From assembly GCF_014640435.1 (NCBI RefSeq), contig NZ_BMGY01000008.1, forward strand, positions 1 through 64,000: 64,000 bases of DNA. The letters run 5' to 3'. A program made the position numbers and the translations under genes. Origin of the DNA: Hymenobacter frigidus. GTDB lineage: Bacteria; Bacteroidota; Bacteroidia; Cytophagales; Hymenobacteraceae. The notes under the pieces are model-generated. The model worked only from the letters and a program-made list of their open reading frames with translations, did not search any database and was not told the DNA's origin. Of the stretch, positions 33,893-40,670 are shown piece by piece (within the stretch, counting starts at the first letter, position 1; the number at the start of each line of letters is the position of its first letter).

Positions 33893-36379
33893 CTAAAACT
33901 TCACGCCGACCGAGGCCAGGAAATTGCGCGTGGCCTGCGGGTAGTAGTAGTTGAAGTTTTCCTGGCGGCCGCTGGCACCCACGTAGCCGTAGGTGTAGCC
34001 GTTGGCCACGTATTCGCGGTTCAGCACGTTGTTCACCAGCAGGCCCAGCTCTATTTCCTTCACAAACCTGGGGTGCAGGGCGTAGCGCAGGCGGAAGTCG
34101 AGCACCTGGTAGGGCGCGATGCTGCGGCTGGAGGTGGCCGTGTTGTCGAGGTACTGGCGGCTCACGGTTTTGTAGAGCAGGGCCGCGCGCAGGCCTTTGA
34201 GGGGCTGGCCTTCGAGGGTGTGGGCCGACACCACGGCGGGCGAATAGGAAATGGTGGTGGTGCGCGGGGCGGCTTCCACGCGGTCGAAATCGGCGTTGTA
34301 GGTCACGTCGCGATAGTCCCGGATGCGGTTTTGGCTCAGCGTCAGCGTGCTGCTCAGGCTGATGTTGTCGTTGGCCGACACCGCGCCGGTCAGCTCGACG
34401 CCGGTGCGGTAGCTGCGGGCCACGTTGGTGCGCAGGGCGGTGCCCACGTCGTTCAGCTGGCCGGTGGCCACCAGCTGGTTGCGGTAGTTCATGTAGAAGT
34501 AGTTGGCTTCGAGGCGCAGGGCCGTGCCCGCGCCCAGGAAGGCCGCGTCGGGCCGGTTGAGGCGGTAGCCGCCCTCAAAGTCGTGCAGGCGCTCGGCCTG
34601 GGCGGGCGGGCTGCCGGCGGGGCGGTCGGTGAAGTCGGAACGCACGGGCTCGCGCTGGCCCACGGCAAAGCTGGCGTAGAGCTGCTGGCCGGCGCCCAGG
34701 GCAAAGGTGGCGCCGGCTTTGGGGTTGAAGAAGGTGTAGCGGGCGCGGGTGGCCACGTCGTTCTGGTCGTCTTCCACCCCGGCCAGGGCGTAGTCGATGT
34801 GGCGCACCTGCACGTCGCCGTACACGCCCAGCCGGGGCAGCACCTGCCAGGTGGCGCGGGCGTAGGCGTTGTAGTCGGTTTTGGTGGCGTCGTTGAAGTA
34901 GTAGCGGTGGCGGATGGTGCCGTTGGAGGCATACTGCGCCCAGATGACCTCGCCGTAGTGGTCGTTGTTGAAACGGTTCCAGGCGCCGCCCAGCGTGGCC
35001 TGAAAGGCCTCGTGGGCCTTGGGCTGGTAGTTTAGGGCGAAGGTGCCGCCGTAGAAGTAGTTGTCCAGCCACTTGCGGTCGATAAGGTCGGTGCGCGTGA
35101 TGGTCTGGCCGCCAATCACCACGTTCTGCAGGCCGTAGTTCACCAGTTTGCGGCGGGCGCGAAAGCTCTCGTAGTACCCGAAGCCGCGCGTGAGGTGCAG
35201 CGCCGCCCCCAGGTTCCAGTCGGCGCCCAGGCCCTGCGAGAGGTGCAGCTGGTAATGGTTCTGCTGGTAGTTGTCGGTCTGGTTGTCGTAGGTGAAGTAG
35301 CTGTAGCGGCGGCCTTCCTGTAGCAGCCGGGCCGCGTTGGCGGCGCTCAGCTCGCCGTTGTCCACGTACACCTGCAGCTGGGCGCGGTCGCCGGTAAGGG
35401 CCGGCTCGGGCACACCATACCAGGCCTGGTAGGTCTTTTCGCGCCCCGAAAAGGTGATGAACTTCAGCTGGGTGTTCTTGGCCTGGTAGCCGGCAGCGAA
35501 GTAGTAGGACTTCAAATCCGACGCCGCCCGGTTCATGTAGCCGTCGCTGGCAATGCGCGAGAGGCGCCCGTCCACCGTGAAGCGCCCGTTCACCAGCCCG
35601 GTGCCGAACTGCACGGTATTTTTCCACGTGTTGAAGGACCCGTACGTGTTGTTGGTTTCGGCGTAGGCCTCGCGGCGGTTGTCGAGGGTGCTGATGTTGA
35701 GGCTGGCCCCGAAGGCCGCCCCACCGTTCTGGCTGGTGCCCACACCCCGCTGAATTTGCAGCGAATTGATGGACGAAGCCAGGTCGGGCAGGTTCACCAG
35801 AAACGCGCCGTGCGACTCGGGGTCGTTCAACGGCACGCCGTTGATGGTCATGTTGATGCCCGTGTTACTGGTGCCCCGGATGCGCAGGTCGGTGTAGCCC
35901 ACGCCAGCCCCCGCGTCGGAGTTTACCACCACCGAGGGCGTCTGGTCGAGTAAGTAGGGCAGGTCCTGGCCGAAGTTGCGCTTGGCCAGGTCTTCCCGGC
36001 CCAGGTTGGTGTAGGCCGTGGCGGTGCGGTCGTTGGCGCGGGAAGCGGTTACGAGGGCTTCGCCGGTGAGCACGCCGCCGGGCGTGAGGGAGGCGTTCAG
36101 GCGCTGCGCATCGGCCTGGCCCTGCACCTGGCGCAGCTGCTGCTCGTAGCCCAGAAAAGTGACGCGCAACTCGTGCGGGCCCGCTGGCACGGCGGGCAGA
36201 GCGAAGGCCCCGGCGGCATCGGTGCTGCCACTGGCCGCACCATCAAGGAAAATGGTGGCCCCGGGCAGCGCCCCGCCCGTGCGGGCATCGGTAATAGTGC
36301 CGGACACGGGGCCTTGTGCCCACGCCGGCGCGGCGGCCAGCGCACACAGCGCCGCCCCCGCGAGGAGTACAGTTTTCAA
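33893..36379 (-). CDS. TonB-dependent outer-membrane receptor under TPP riboswitch control (putative thiamin-compound receptor)
   Basis: This 828-residue receptor starts at TTG 36379 with the signal peptide KTVLLAGAALCALAAAPAWA. A carboxypeptidase-regulatory-like domain follows (GPVSGTITDARTGGALPGA), then the plug (LPYLLDQTPSVVVNSDAGAG, LRIRGTSNTGINMTINGVPL) and a 22-strand-type barrel ending in FLASVGVKF with terminal Phe. No in-frame ATG lies near the signal peptide. The upstream TPP riboswitch indicates that the ligand is thiamin or a precursor, imported with energy from TonB. The longer reading frame upstream crosses the riboswitch and is not translated. Confidence 0.9.
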   Translation of the reverse strand: MKTVLLAGAALCALAAAPAWAQGPVSGTITDARTGGALPGATIFLDGAASGSTDAAGAFALPAVPAGPHELRVTFLGYEQQLRQVQGQADAQRLNASLTPGGVLTGEALVTASRANDRTATAYTNLGREDLAKRNFGQDLPYLLDQTPSVVVNSDAGAGVGYTDLRIRGTSNTGINMTINGVPLNDPESHGAFLVNLPDLASSINSLQIQRGVGTSQNGGAAFGASLNISTLDNRREAYAETNNTYGSFNTWKNTVQFGTGLVNGRFTVDGRLSRIASDGYMNRAASDLKSYYFAAGYQAKNTQLKFITFSGREKTYQAWYGVPEPALTGDRAQLQVYVDNGELSAANAARLLQEGRRYSYFTYDNQTDNYQQNHYQLHLSQGLGADWNLGAALHLTRGFGYYESFRARRKLVNYGLQNVVIGGQTITRTDLIDRKWLDNYFYGGTFALNYQPKAHEAFQATLGGAWNRFNNDHYGEVIWAQYASNGTIRHRYYFNDATKTDYNAYARATWQVLPRLGVYGDVQVRHIDYALAGVEDDQNDVATRARYTFFNPKAGATFALGAGQQLYASFAVGQREPVRSDFTDRPAGSPPAQAERLHDFEGGYRLNRPDAAFLGAGTALRLEANYFYMNYRNQLVATGQLNDVGTALRTNVARSYRTGVELTGAVSANDNISLSSTLTLSQNRIRDYRDVTYNADFDRVEAAPRTTTISYSPAVVSAHTLEGQPLKGLRAALLYKTVSRQYLDNTATSSRSIAPYQVLDFRLRYALHPRFVKEIELGLLVNNVLNREYVANGYTYGYVGASGRQENFNYYYPQATRNFLASVGVKF

Positions 36380-36393
36380 AAAGATTATGGCGT

Positions 36394-36437
36394 AAAAAAA
36401 GGAACGCGCCGTCGCCCCAGGGGTCGGAGCGGCAGCG
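36394..36437 (-). terminator. Attenuator (expression platform) of the TPP riboswitch
   Basis: On the minus strand a GC-rich hairpin (36437 to 36405; CGC and GCCG pairing with CGGC and GCG, inner CCCC/GGGG) is followed by a run of seven T (36400-36394), between the aptamer and the TTG start. This fits premature termination when TPP is bound. Confidence 0.7.
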
Positions 36438-36455
36438 GAAACGTCCGCGGATTGT

Positions 36456-36540
36456 TTATTCCCTTCGCCGGCATTATCCGGTTCAGGTTCGATGGGTATC
36501 ATCTCAGCCGATATTGTGCACAACATCAGCACCCCTAAAC
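36456..36540 (-). promoter_or_regulatory. TPP (thiamin pyrophosphate) riboswitch aptamer
   Basis: On the minus strand the RNA carries the THI-box core: GGGGTGC near the 5' end, GGCTGAGATGATACCC, then CGAACCTGAACCGGATAATG and GCCGGCGAAGGGAAT. These match the universally conserved CUGAGA and the ACCUGA...GGAUAAUGCC...GAAGGGA segments. It sits 80-160 nt upstream of the TonB receptor start, and an attenuator follows. Confidence 0.95.
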
Positions 36541-36546
36541 ATGGCG

Positions 36547-36554
36547 CAAAGGTA
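36547..36554 (-). promoter_or_regulatory. -7 promoter motif of the TPP-regulated receptor
   Basis: CAAAGGTA on the plus strand reads TACCTTTG on the minus strand. Transcription would start near 36541, exactly at the first bases of the aptamer. Confidence 0.7.
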
Positions 36555-36731
36555 AGCCTGCCGGGTCATTGCGCCCGTAATTTCTGCCTGGAAATTGGGG
36601 GAATAATCGGCGTAACATTCCGATTACCTTGGCGGTTTGCTGACTGTCAGTTAATTTAGGGACATAGTCCGGCACACTGCCGGGTCCGGGACTTGCCACC
36701 GCAGGTCAGCACAGTATCAGCCACACTCGCC

Positions 36732-36956
36732 ATGTTCAGCTTAGTCTACGCCCTTGCTTTCTGCGCCTTTTTCGTGTTTGTGCTCGTGTTGCCCCGCCGT
36801 CGCCGGGTATTGCCGCCCCCGCCGCCGCCCACCGGCGACGATGACGGCGGCGAACCCCACGACCCGGGCCTGCCCGACCTCGACCTGCCGCCCGGCATTT
36901 CGCGCCCCATCAACGATTGGGAGCCCGACTACAACAACCGCCGAGTCGAGATTTGA
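36732..36956 (+). CDS. Small single-pass membrane protein (hypothetical)
   Basis: This 74-residue protein starts at ATG 36732. One N-terminal membrane helix (LVYALAFCAFFVFVLVLP) is followed by RRRR, a Pro run (PPPPPPTGDDDGGE) and an acidic tail ending WEPDYNNRRVEI. The Arg cluster after the helix predicts a cytoplasmic C-terminus. No family known. It is divergent from the TPP-regulated receptor. Confidence 0.6.
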   Translation: MFSLVYALAFCAFFVFVLVLPRRRRVLPPPPPPTGDDDGGEPHDPGLPDLDLPPGISRPINDWEPDYNNRRVEI

Positions 36957-37010
36957 TTGGGCCGGCCGTCATTGCCACGTTTCGTTGCGCTCCACTCGCC
37001 ATGACAGACG

Positions 37011-38450
37011 CTAGCCAACTTCCATAGAGTAGTTGGCCGAGAATGACTGCCCGGGAGCCAGCGTCATAATTCCTTCTTTCTCGTGGAGCTCACCGGGCTC
37101 GCCGGTAGGGCTGGCCACTCCGTGCCAGGGTTCCACGCACACAAAGCCCGCACCCGGGCCTTTGGTCCAGAGTCCCAAGTAGGGAAAGCCATCGAAGCGG
37201 AAGCGCACAAAGCGCGCCGACTTGCGCGAGCGCAGCGTGAGGCGCGTAAAATCGTAGTGCTTAAACACCAGGGCGTCATCAGCAAATAGCCCGTAGCTGA
37301 GCGGCAGTTCCGCCGCCTGACTCATCACCGGAGCGGTGTTGCCCGTGAGCAGACCGCCCTGCAACAGGTGCCGCTCCAGGGTCACGGGGTGGTCGAAGGC
37401 AAAATAATAATCCTCGAAAGTCTCATCTGGCAGCAGCGGGCAGCGCACCGCCGGATGCGCCCCAATGCTGAAGAGCAGCGGCTGGTCGGGGGCGGGGTTG
37501 CGCACGTCCCAGCGCACGGTCAGCAACCGGTCGCGCAGCGTGTAGGTGATGATAAGCTCGAAAGCGAAGGGAAACACAGCCCGTGTAAACTCGTCGTGCT
37601 CTAATCGAAACACCAGCTCGGTGGGGCTGTGCTGCAGCACGGCAAACTGCTGGTCGCGGGCAAAGCCGTGCTGCGGCAGCTTGTAATCGCGGCCCTGGTG
37701 CTGGTAAGTATCACCGGGCAGGCGGCCCACCAGCGGGAACAGCACCGGCGCGTGCCGGCCCCACACGGCCGGGTCGCCGGGCCAAATATATTCGAGGCCG
37801 TCGGCGGTGGTAAGCAGGCTGGTGAGCTCGGCCCCGTGGCGGGCAAACGTGGCGCGGCACTGCGGCGTGCTCAGCGTGTAGTGGGTGGGGGGCGATGCAG
37901 GCATGATTTTTTCGGGGGCCGTCGGCAAGGCTGGGGCATTGCGTAGCAGCTCATCAATCAGGTAGCAGGCGTGGGCAAAGCGGCGGTCGGGGTTGCCGGT
38001 GATTTCGGCAAAGTTGGACATTCGCTCCCGCAGCTCGCGCTGGTAGAGGTCGTAGAACTGCTGGCGCAAATGCGGGTGCTCGCGCAGCGGGTCGGGCTGC
38101 CAGGGCAGGTCCACACTCATAAGCAGCACCAGGTCGTACTGCTGCTGGTCGATGCATTTAAGTATCCACTCCGGACAGTTGCCGAACGAGTGCTCGTACC
38201 AGATTTTAATCACCAGCAAGTCCGTATCGAAGAAAACGATGCGGTGGGCGCGGGCCTCGGCCCCGGCCTCGGCCGCCAGCTGGCCACGGGCTATTTTCTC
38301 CAGGTCGCCGGGAGAATAATGCGGGCCAACATCGGCCAGGTATTCGCGGGCAAACTCGGGGGCGAAAGCCGTGCCGTAGTGCGCCGCCAGCCGGGCAGCC
38401 AGCGTCGATTTGCCCGTGGATTCCGGGCCGGTAAGGGAAACGCGCAGCAA
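37011..38450 (-). CDS. Fusion of a NadR-type kinase and an aldose 1-epimerase-like domain
   Basis: This 479-residue reading frame combines two proteins. Residues about 1-180 form a NadR-like nucleoside kinase: LTGPESTGKSTLAARLAAHYG (P-loop), FAREYLADVG, VFFDTDLLVIKIWYEHSFG and a D-L-P-W-Q-P-D segment. From about residue 183 a LacX-type aldose epimerase follows, starting MPASPPTHYTLSTPQCRATF, with HGFARD, SIGAHPAVRCPL and CVEPWHG carrying the expected catalytic His and Glu. There is no stop between them. The start is probably TTG 38450; ATG 38516 would add 22 residues. The PnuC gene upstream suggests that the kinase traps an imported vitamin. Confidence 0.75.
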   Translation of the reverse strand: MLRVSLTGPESTGKSTLAARLAAHYGTAFAPEFAREYLADVGPHYSPGDLEKIARGQLAAEAGAEARAHRIVFFDTDLLVIKIWYEHSFGNCPEWILKCIDQQQYDLVLLMSVDLPWQPDPLREHPHLRQQFYDLYQRELRERMSNFAEITGNPDRRFAHACYLIDELLRNAPALPTAPEKIMPASPPTHYTLSTPQCRATFARHGAELTSLLTTADGLEYIWPGDPAVWGRHAPVLFPLVGRLPGDTYQHQGRDYKLPQHGFARDQQFAVLQHSPTELVFRLEHDEFTRAVFPFAFELIITYTLRDRLLTVRWDVRNPAPDQPLLFSIGAHPAVRCPLLPDETFEDYYFAFDHPVTLERHLLQGGLLTGNTAPVMSQAAELPLSYGLFADDALVFKHYDFTRLTLRSRKSARFVRFRFDGFPYLGLWTKGPGAGFVCVEPWHGVASPTGEPGELHEKEGIMTLAPGQSFSANYSMEVG

Positions 38451-38655
38451 CTTGGGTGGGTGCAAAAAAAGGCGGTGGAGAAAGCAGAAGTACGCTACAA
38501 GCCGCCAGAAACGCATTATTGGGCGGGAATAATGCAGGCAACCTTGGCGGCTACACGGCCGCAAAGGTTGCACACTGATGTGCTTTAACCTCGCAAGCGC
38601 AAAAGGCCCAGCGGCGTACCGGCCACCGGGGGCCGCTACCGGCCGCTACCAACCG

Positions 38656-39291
38656 CTACCGGCCCCCGGGCGCTACCAGTGCCATTTCGCGCCGCCATTG
38701 CCAGTAGCCGTAGGCGGCGAGGCCCAAAAACACGAGGTACAGGCCGCTGGTCAGGTAAAGCTCGCGGTGCCAGTACATGCCCACGTAGGCCACATCGACA
38801 CCAATCCAAAGCAGCCAGTTTTCGATGTTGCGCCGCGAAAGCAGCACCTGCGCCACCAGGCTGATGGCCGTAGTGGTGCTGTCCCAGTAAGGCAGGGCCG
38901 CATCGGTGTGGGAGAACAGGAAACCCGCCCCCAGCGCATAGACCAGGCCCGCGCCCGCCAGCCCCAGCGCCAGCCGCCCAGGCGTGCGCCTGATGGGCAC
39001 TGCAGGCCCATCGGTGACCGCCGAGCCCCGCGCCCATACTATCCAGCCATAAATTGCCAGCGCGATAAAAGCCACCTGCAACCCGGCATCGGAATAGAGC
39101 CGTGCGCGACCAAACACCACCAGGTACAGCGCGCAGCTGACGATGGCCAATGGGAAATTCCAGACCGAATTTCGGGCCGCCAGCCACACGCAGGCGATGC
39201 CCGTGACCACGCCGGCAACTTCGAGCGGGTCGGTAGTTTGCACGGCGGCCAGGGCAGCCGTCAGGAAGTCAGAAAAGAAATATGCGGCCAA
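38656..39291 (-). CDS. PnuC-family vitamin transporter (nicotinamide riboside or thiamin type)
   Basis: This 211-residue inner-membrane protein has about seven hydrophobic segments and the PnuC fold signatures NSVWNFPLAIVSCALYLVVF, SRRNIENWLLWIGVDVAYVG and LYLTSGLYLVFLGLAAYGYW. PnuC proteins carry nicotinamide riboside by facilitated diffusion; PnuT relatives carry thiamin. The start is set at TTG 39289-39291; no in-frame ATG lies near the first helix. The kinase-epimerase gene lies 205 nt downstream on the same strand, and the TPP-regulated receptor a little beyond, so a thiamin substrate is possible. Confidence 0.85.
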   Translation of the reverse strand: MAAYFFSDFLTAALAAVQTTDPLEVAGVVTGIACVWLAARNSVWNFPLAIVSCALYLVVFGRARLYSDAGLQVAFIALAIYGWIVWARGSAVTDGPAVPIRRTPGRLALGLAGAGLVYALGAGFLFSHTDAALPYWDSTTTAISLVAQVLLSRRNIENWLLWIGVDVAYVGMYWHRELYLTSGLYLVFLGLAAYGYWQWRREMALVAPGGR

Positions 39292-39336
39292 ATTCAGTGG
39301 AGATAAACGAAGCCGCAAGGTAGAGCCCAAAGGGGC

Positions 39337-39344
39337 TAAATTTG
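39337..39344 (+). promoter_or_regulatory. -7 promoter motif of the rhodanese gene
   Basis: TAAATTTG, 19 nt before the ATG, set inside the small palindrome GGGGC...GCCCC (39332-39348). Confidence 0.5.
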
Positions 39345-39363
39345 CCCCATAATCCCCCCGTAA

Positions 39364-39696
39364 ATGGAAACCGCTCCGCTGGAAATCACTGCCGAAGAAC
39401 TCTCCCACCGCCTGCAAGCCGGCGACGACCTCCAGCTGGTGGACGTGCGCGAAGAGATGGAATTCGACTACTGCCACCTGCCCGGCAGCCTGCTCCTGCC
39501 ACTGGATGAGGTGCCGCGCCGCGCCGCCGAAATCCGCCTCACGGGCCCGGTGGTGCTTATTTGTCACCACGGCGTGCGCTCGGCCCACGCCACGGCCTAC
39601 CTGCGCCAGCACCTGGGCCGCACCAACGTGCTGAACCTGCGCGGCGGCGTGGCCGCCTGGGCCGCGCGCGTCGACCCGGCCTTTCCAACGTATTAA
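39364..39696 (+). CDS. Rhodanese-like domain protein
   Basis: This 110-residue single-domain sulphurtransferase-like protein has ITAEELSHRLQAGDDLQLVD and VREEMEFDYCHLPGSLLLPL. The active-site loop is CHHGVRS with a Cys in the catalytic place, and it ends NLRGGVAAWA. It could carry persulphide sulphur; the acceptor is unknown. The DUF2071 gene follows 62 nt later. Confidence 0.9.
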   Translation: METAPLEITAEELSHRLQAGDDLQLVDVREEMEFDYCHLPGSLLLPLDEVPRRAAEIRLTGPVVLICHHGVRSAHATAYLRQHLGRTNVLNLRGGVAAWAARVDPAFPTY

Positions 39697-39758
39697 GCGG
39701 GCGACGGCAGCCACTTGCCGGGGCCAGCTGTTATGCTGCCACATTCCGCCTGCTGCCC

Positions 39759-40547
39759 ATGCCCGATTTTCTCCCAACTCCCACCCTGCCCGCTACGGTA
39801 GCTGCCCCCACCCTCGCCCAGCGCCTGGCTTTGCGCGAGCGCCCCGCCGGTACGCCCATCATGCGCCAGGACTGGAGCGAGCTGCTGTTTCTGCACTGGC
39901 CGGTGCCGGCCGAGCTGCTGCAGCCCTACCTGCCGCCCCGCCTTCAGATTGATACCCACGACGGCATGGCGTGGCTGGCCATCGTACCGTTTCGCATGTC
40001 GAAAGTCCGCACCCGCATCAGTCCGCCTGTGCCGGGAGCCAACGTGTTTCTGGAGCTGAACGTGCGCACCTACGTGCATCTGGACGGCGTGCCGGGCGTG
40101 TGGTTTTTCTCGCTCGACGCTGCCAACCCGCTGGCCGTGTGGGCGGCGCGCACGTTTTTCAACCTGCCCTACCTGCGCGCCACCATGCGCCTCGACGAGC
40201 CCGGCCCGGAGCTGCGCCAGTTCACGGCCACGCGCACCCACTCGGGTGTGGCACCCGCCATTTTCCGCGCCACCTGGAAGCTGGGGCCGCCCCTCCCGGC
40301 GGCCGAGCCCGGCTCGCTGGCCTTTTTCCTTACCGAGCGCTACTGCCTCTACGCTAGCAACAAGGCCCAAACCAAGCTCTACCGGGGCCGGGTGGCGCAC
40401 GCGCCATGGCCGCTCCGCACGGCTCAAGTGCTGCACCTGGAATCAACCCTGATTGAAAGCCAGGGCCTGCCTACGCCCGCTGGCGAGCCCGTGGTGCACG
40501 CCGGTAGTCCCGTGAGCGTGGAGCTGTGGCCCATGCGCCGGGTGTGA
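39759..40547 (+). CDS. DUF2071 (YqjF-like) family protein
   Basis: This 262-residue cytoplasmic protein has the DUF2071 order: MRQDWSELLFLHWPVPAELLQPYLPPRLQI near residues 30-60, then TRISPPVPGANVFLELNVRTYV, VWFFSLDAANPLAV and ERYCLYA. Biochemical function is not known. I chose ATG 39759; the frame is open further upstream within the rhodanese gene, but only in another frame of that gene. Confidence 0.85.
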   Translation: MPDFLPTPTLPATVAAPTLAQRLALRERPAGTPIMRQDWSELLFLHWPVPAELLQPYLPPRLQIDTHDGMAWLAIVPFRMSKVRTRISPPVPGANVFLELNVRTYVHLDGVPGVWFFSLDAANPLAVWAARTFFNLPYLRATMRLDEPGPELRQFTATRTHSGVAPAIFRATWKLGPPLPAAEPGSLAFFLTERYCLYASNKAQTKLYRGRVAHAPWPLRTAQVLHLESTLIESQGLPTPAGEPVVHAGSPVSVELWPMRRV

Positions 40548-40658
40548 ATTCGGCCACAATTCAGTTATTTTTAACCGCGAGCACGCTTTTACCACCAGCC
40601 TCCCGCCCGCCCGGGCGCTAGGCAAGCCACAGTCCGGCGGCTGCCACGATGCGGGGCG

Positions 40659-40666
40659 TAATTTTG
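40659..40666 (+). promoter_or_regulatory. -7 promoter motif next to the hrpB start
   Basis: TAATTTTG with only 4 nt to the GTG start at 40671, suggesting a leaderless or near-leaderless transcript. Confidence 0.45.
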
Positions 40667-40670
40667 GTCG

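Noticed and set aside
34073..35035. 320-codon plus-strand frame opposite the TonB receptor
   Set aside because: Antisense shadow; extremely Gly/Val/Ala-rich and without motifs.
36380..36532. Upstream extension of the TonB receptor reading frame
   Set aside because: It runs through the TPP aptamer and its attenuator, starts before a signal peptide, and lies at the transcription start; the true start is TTG 36379.
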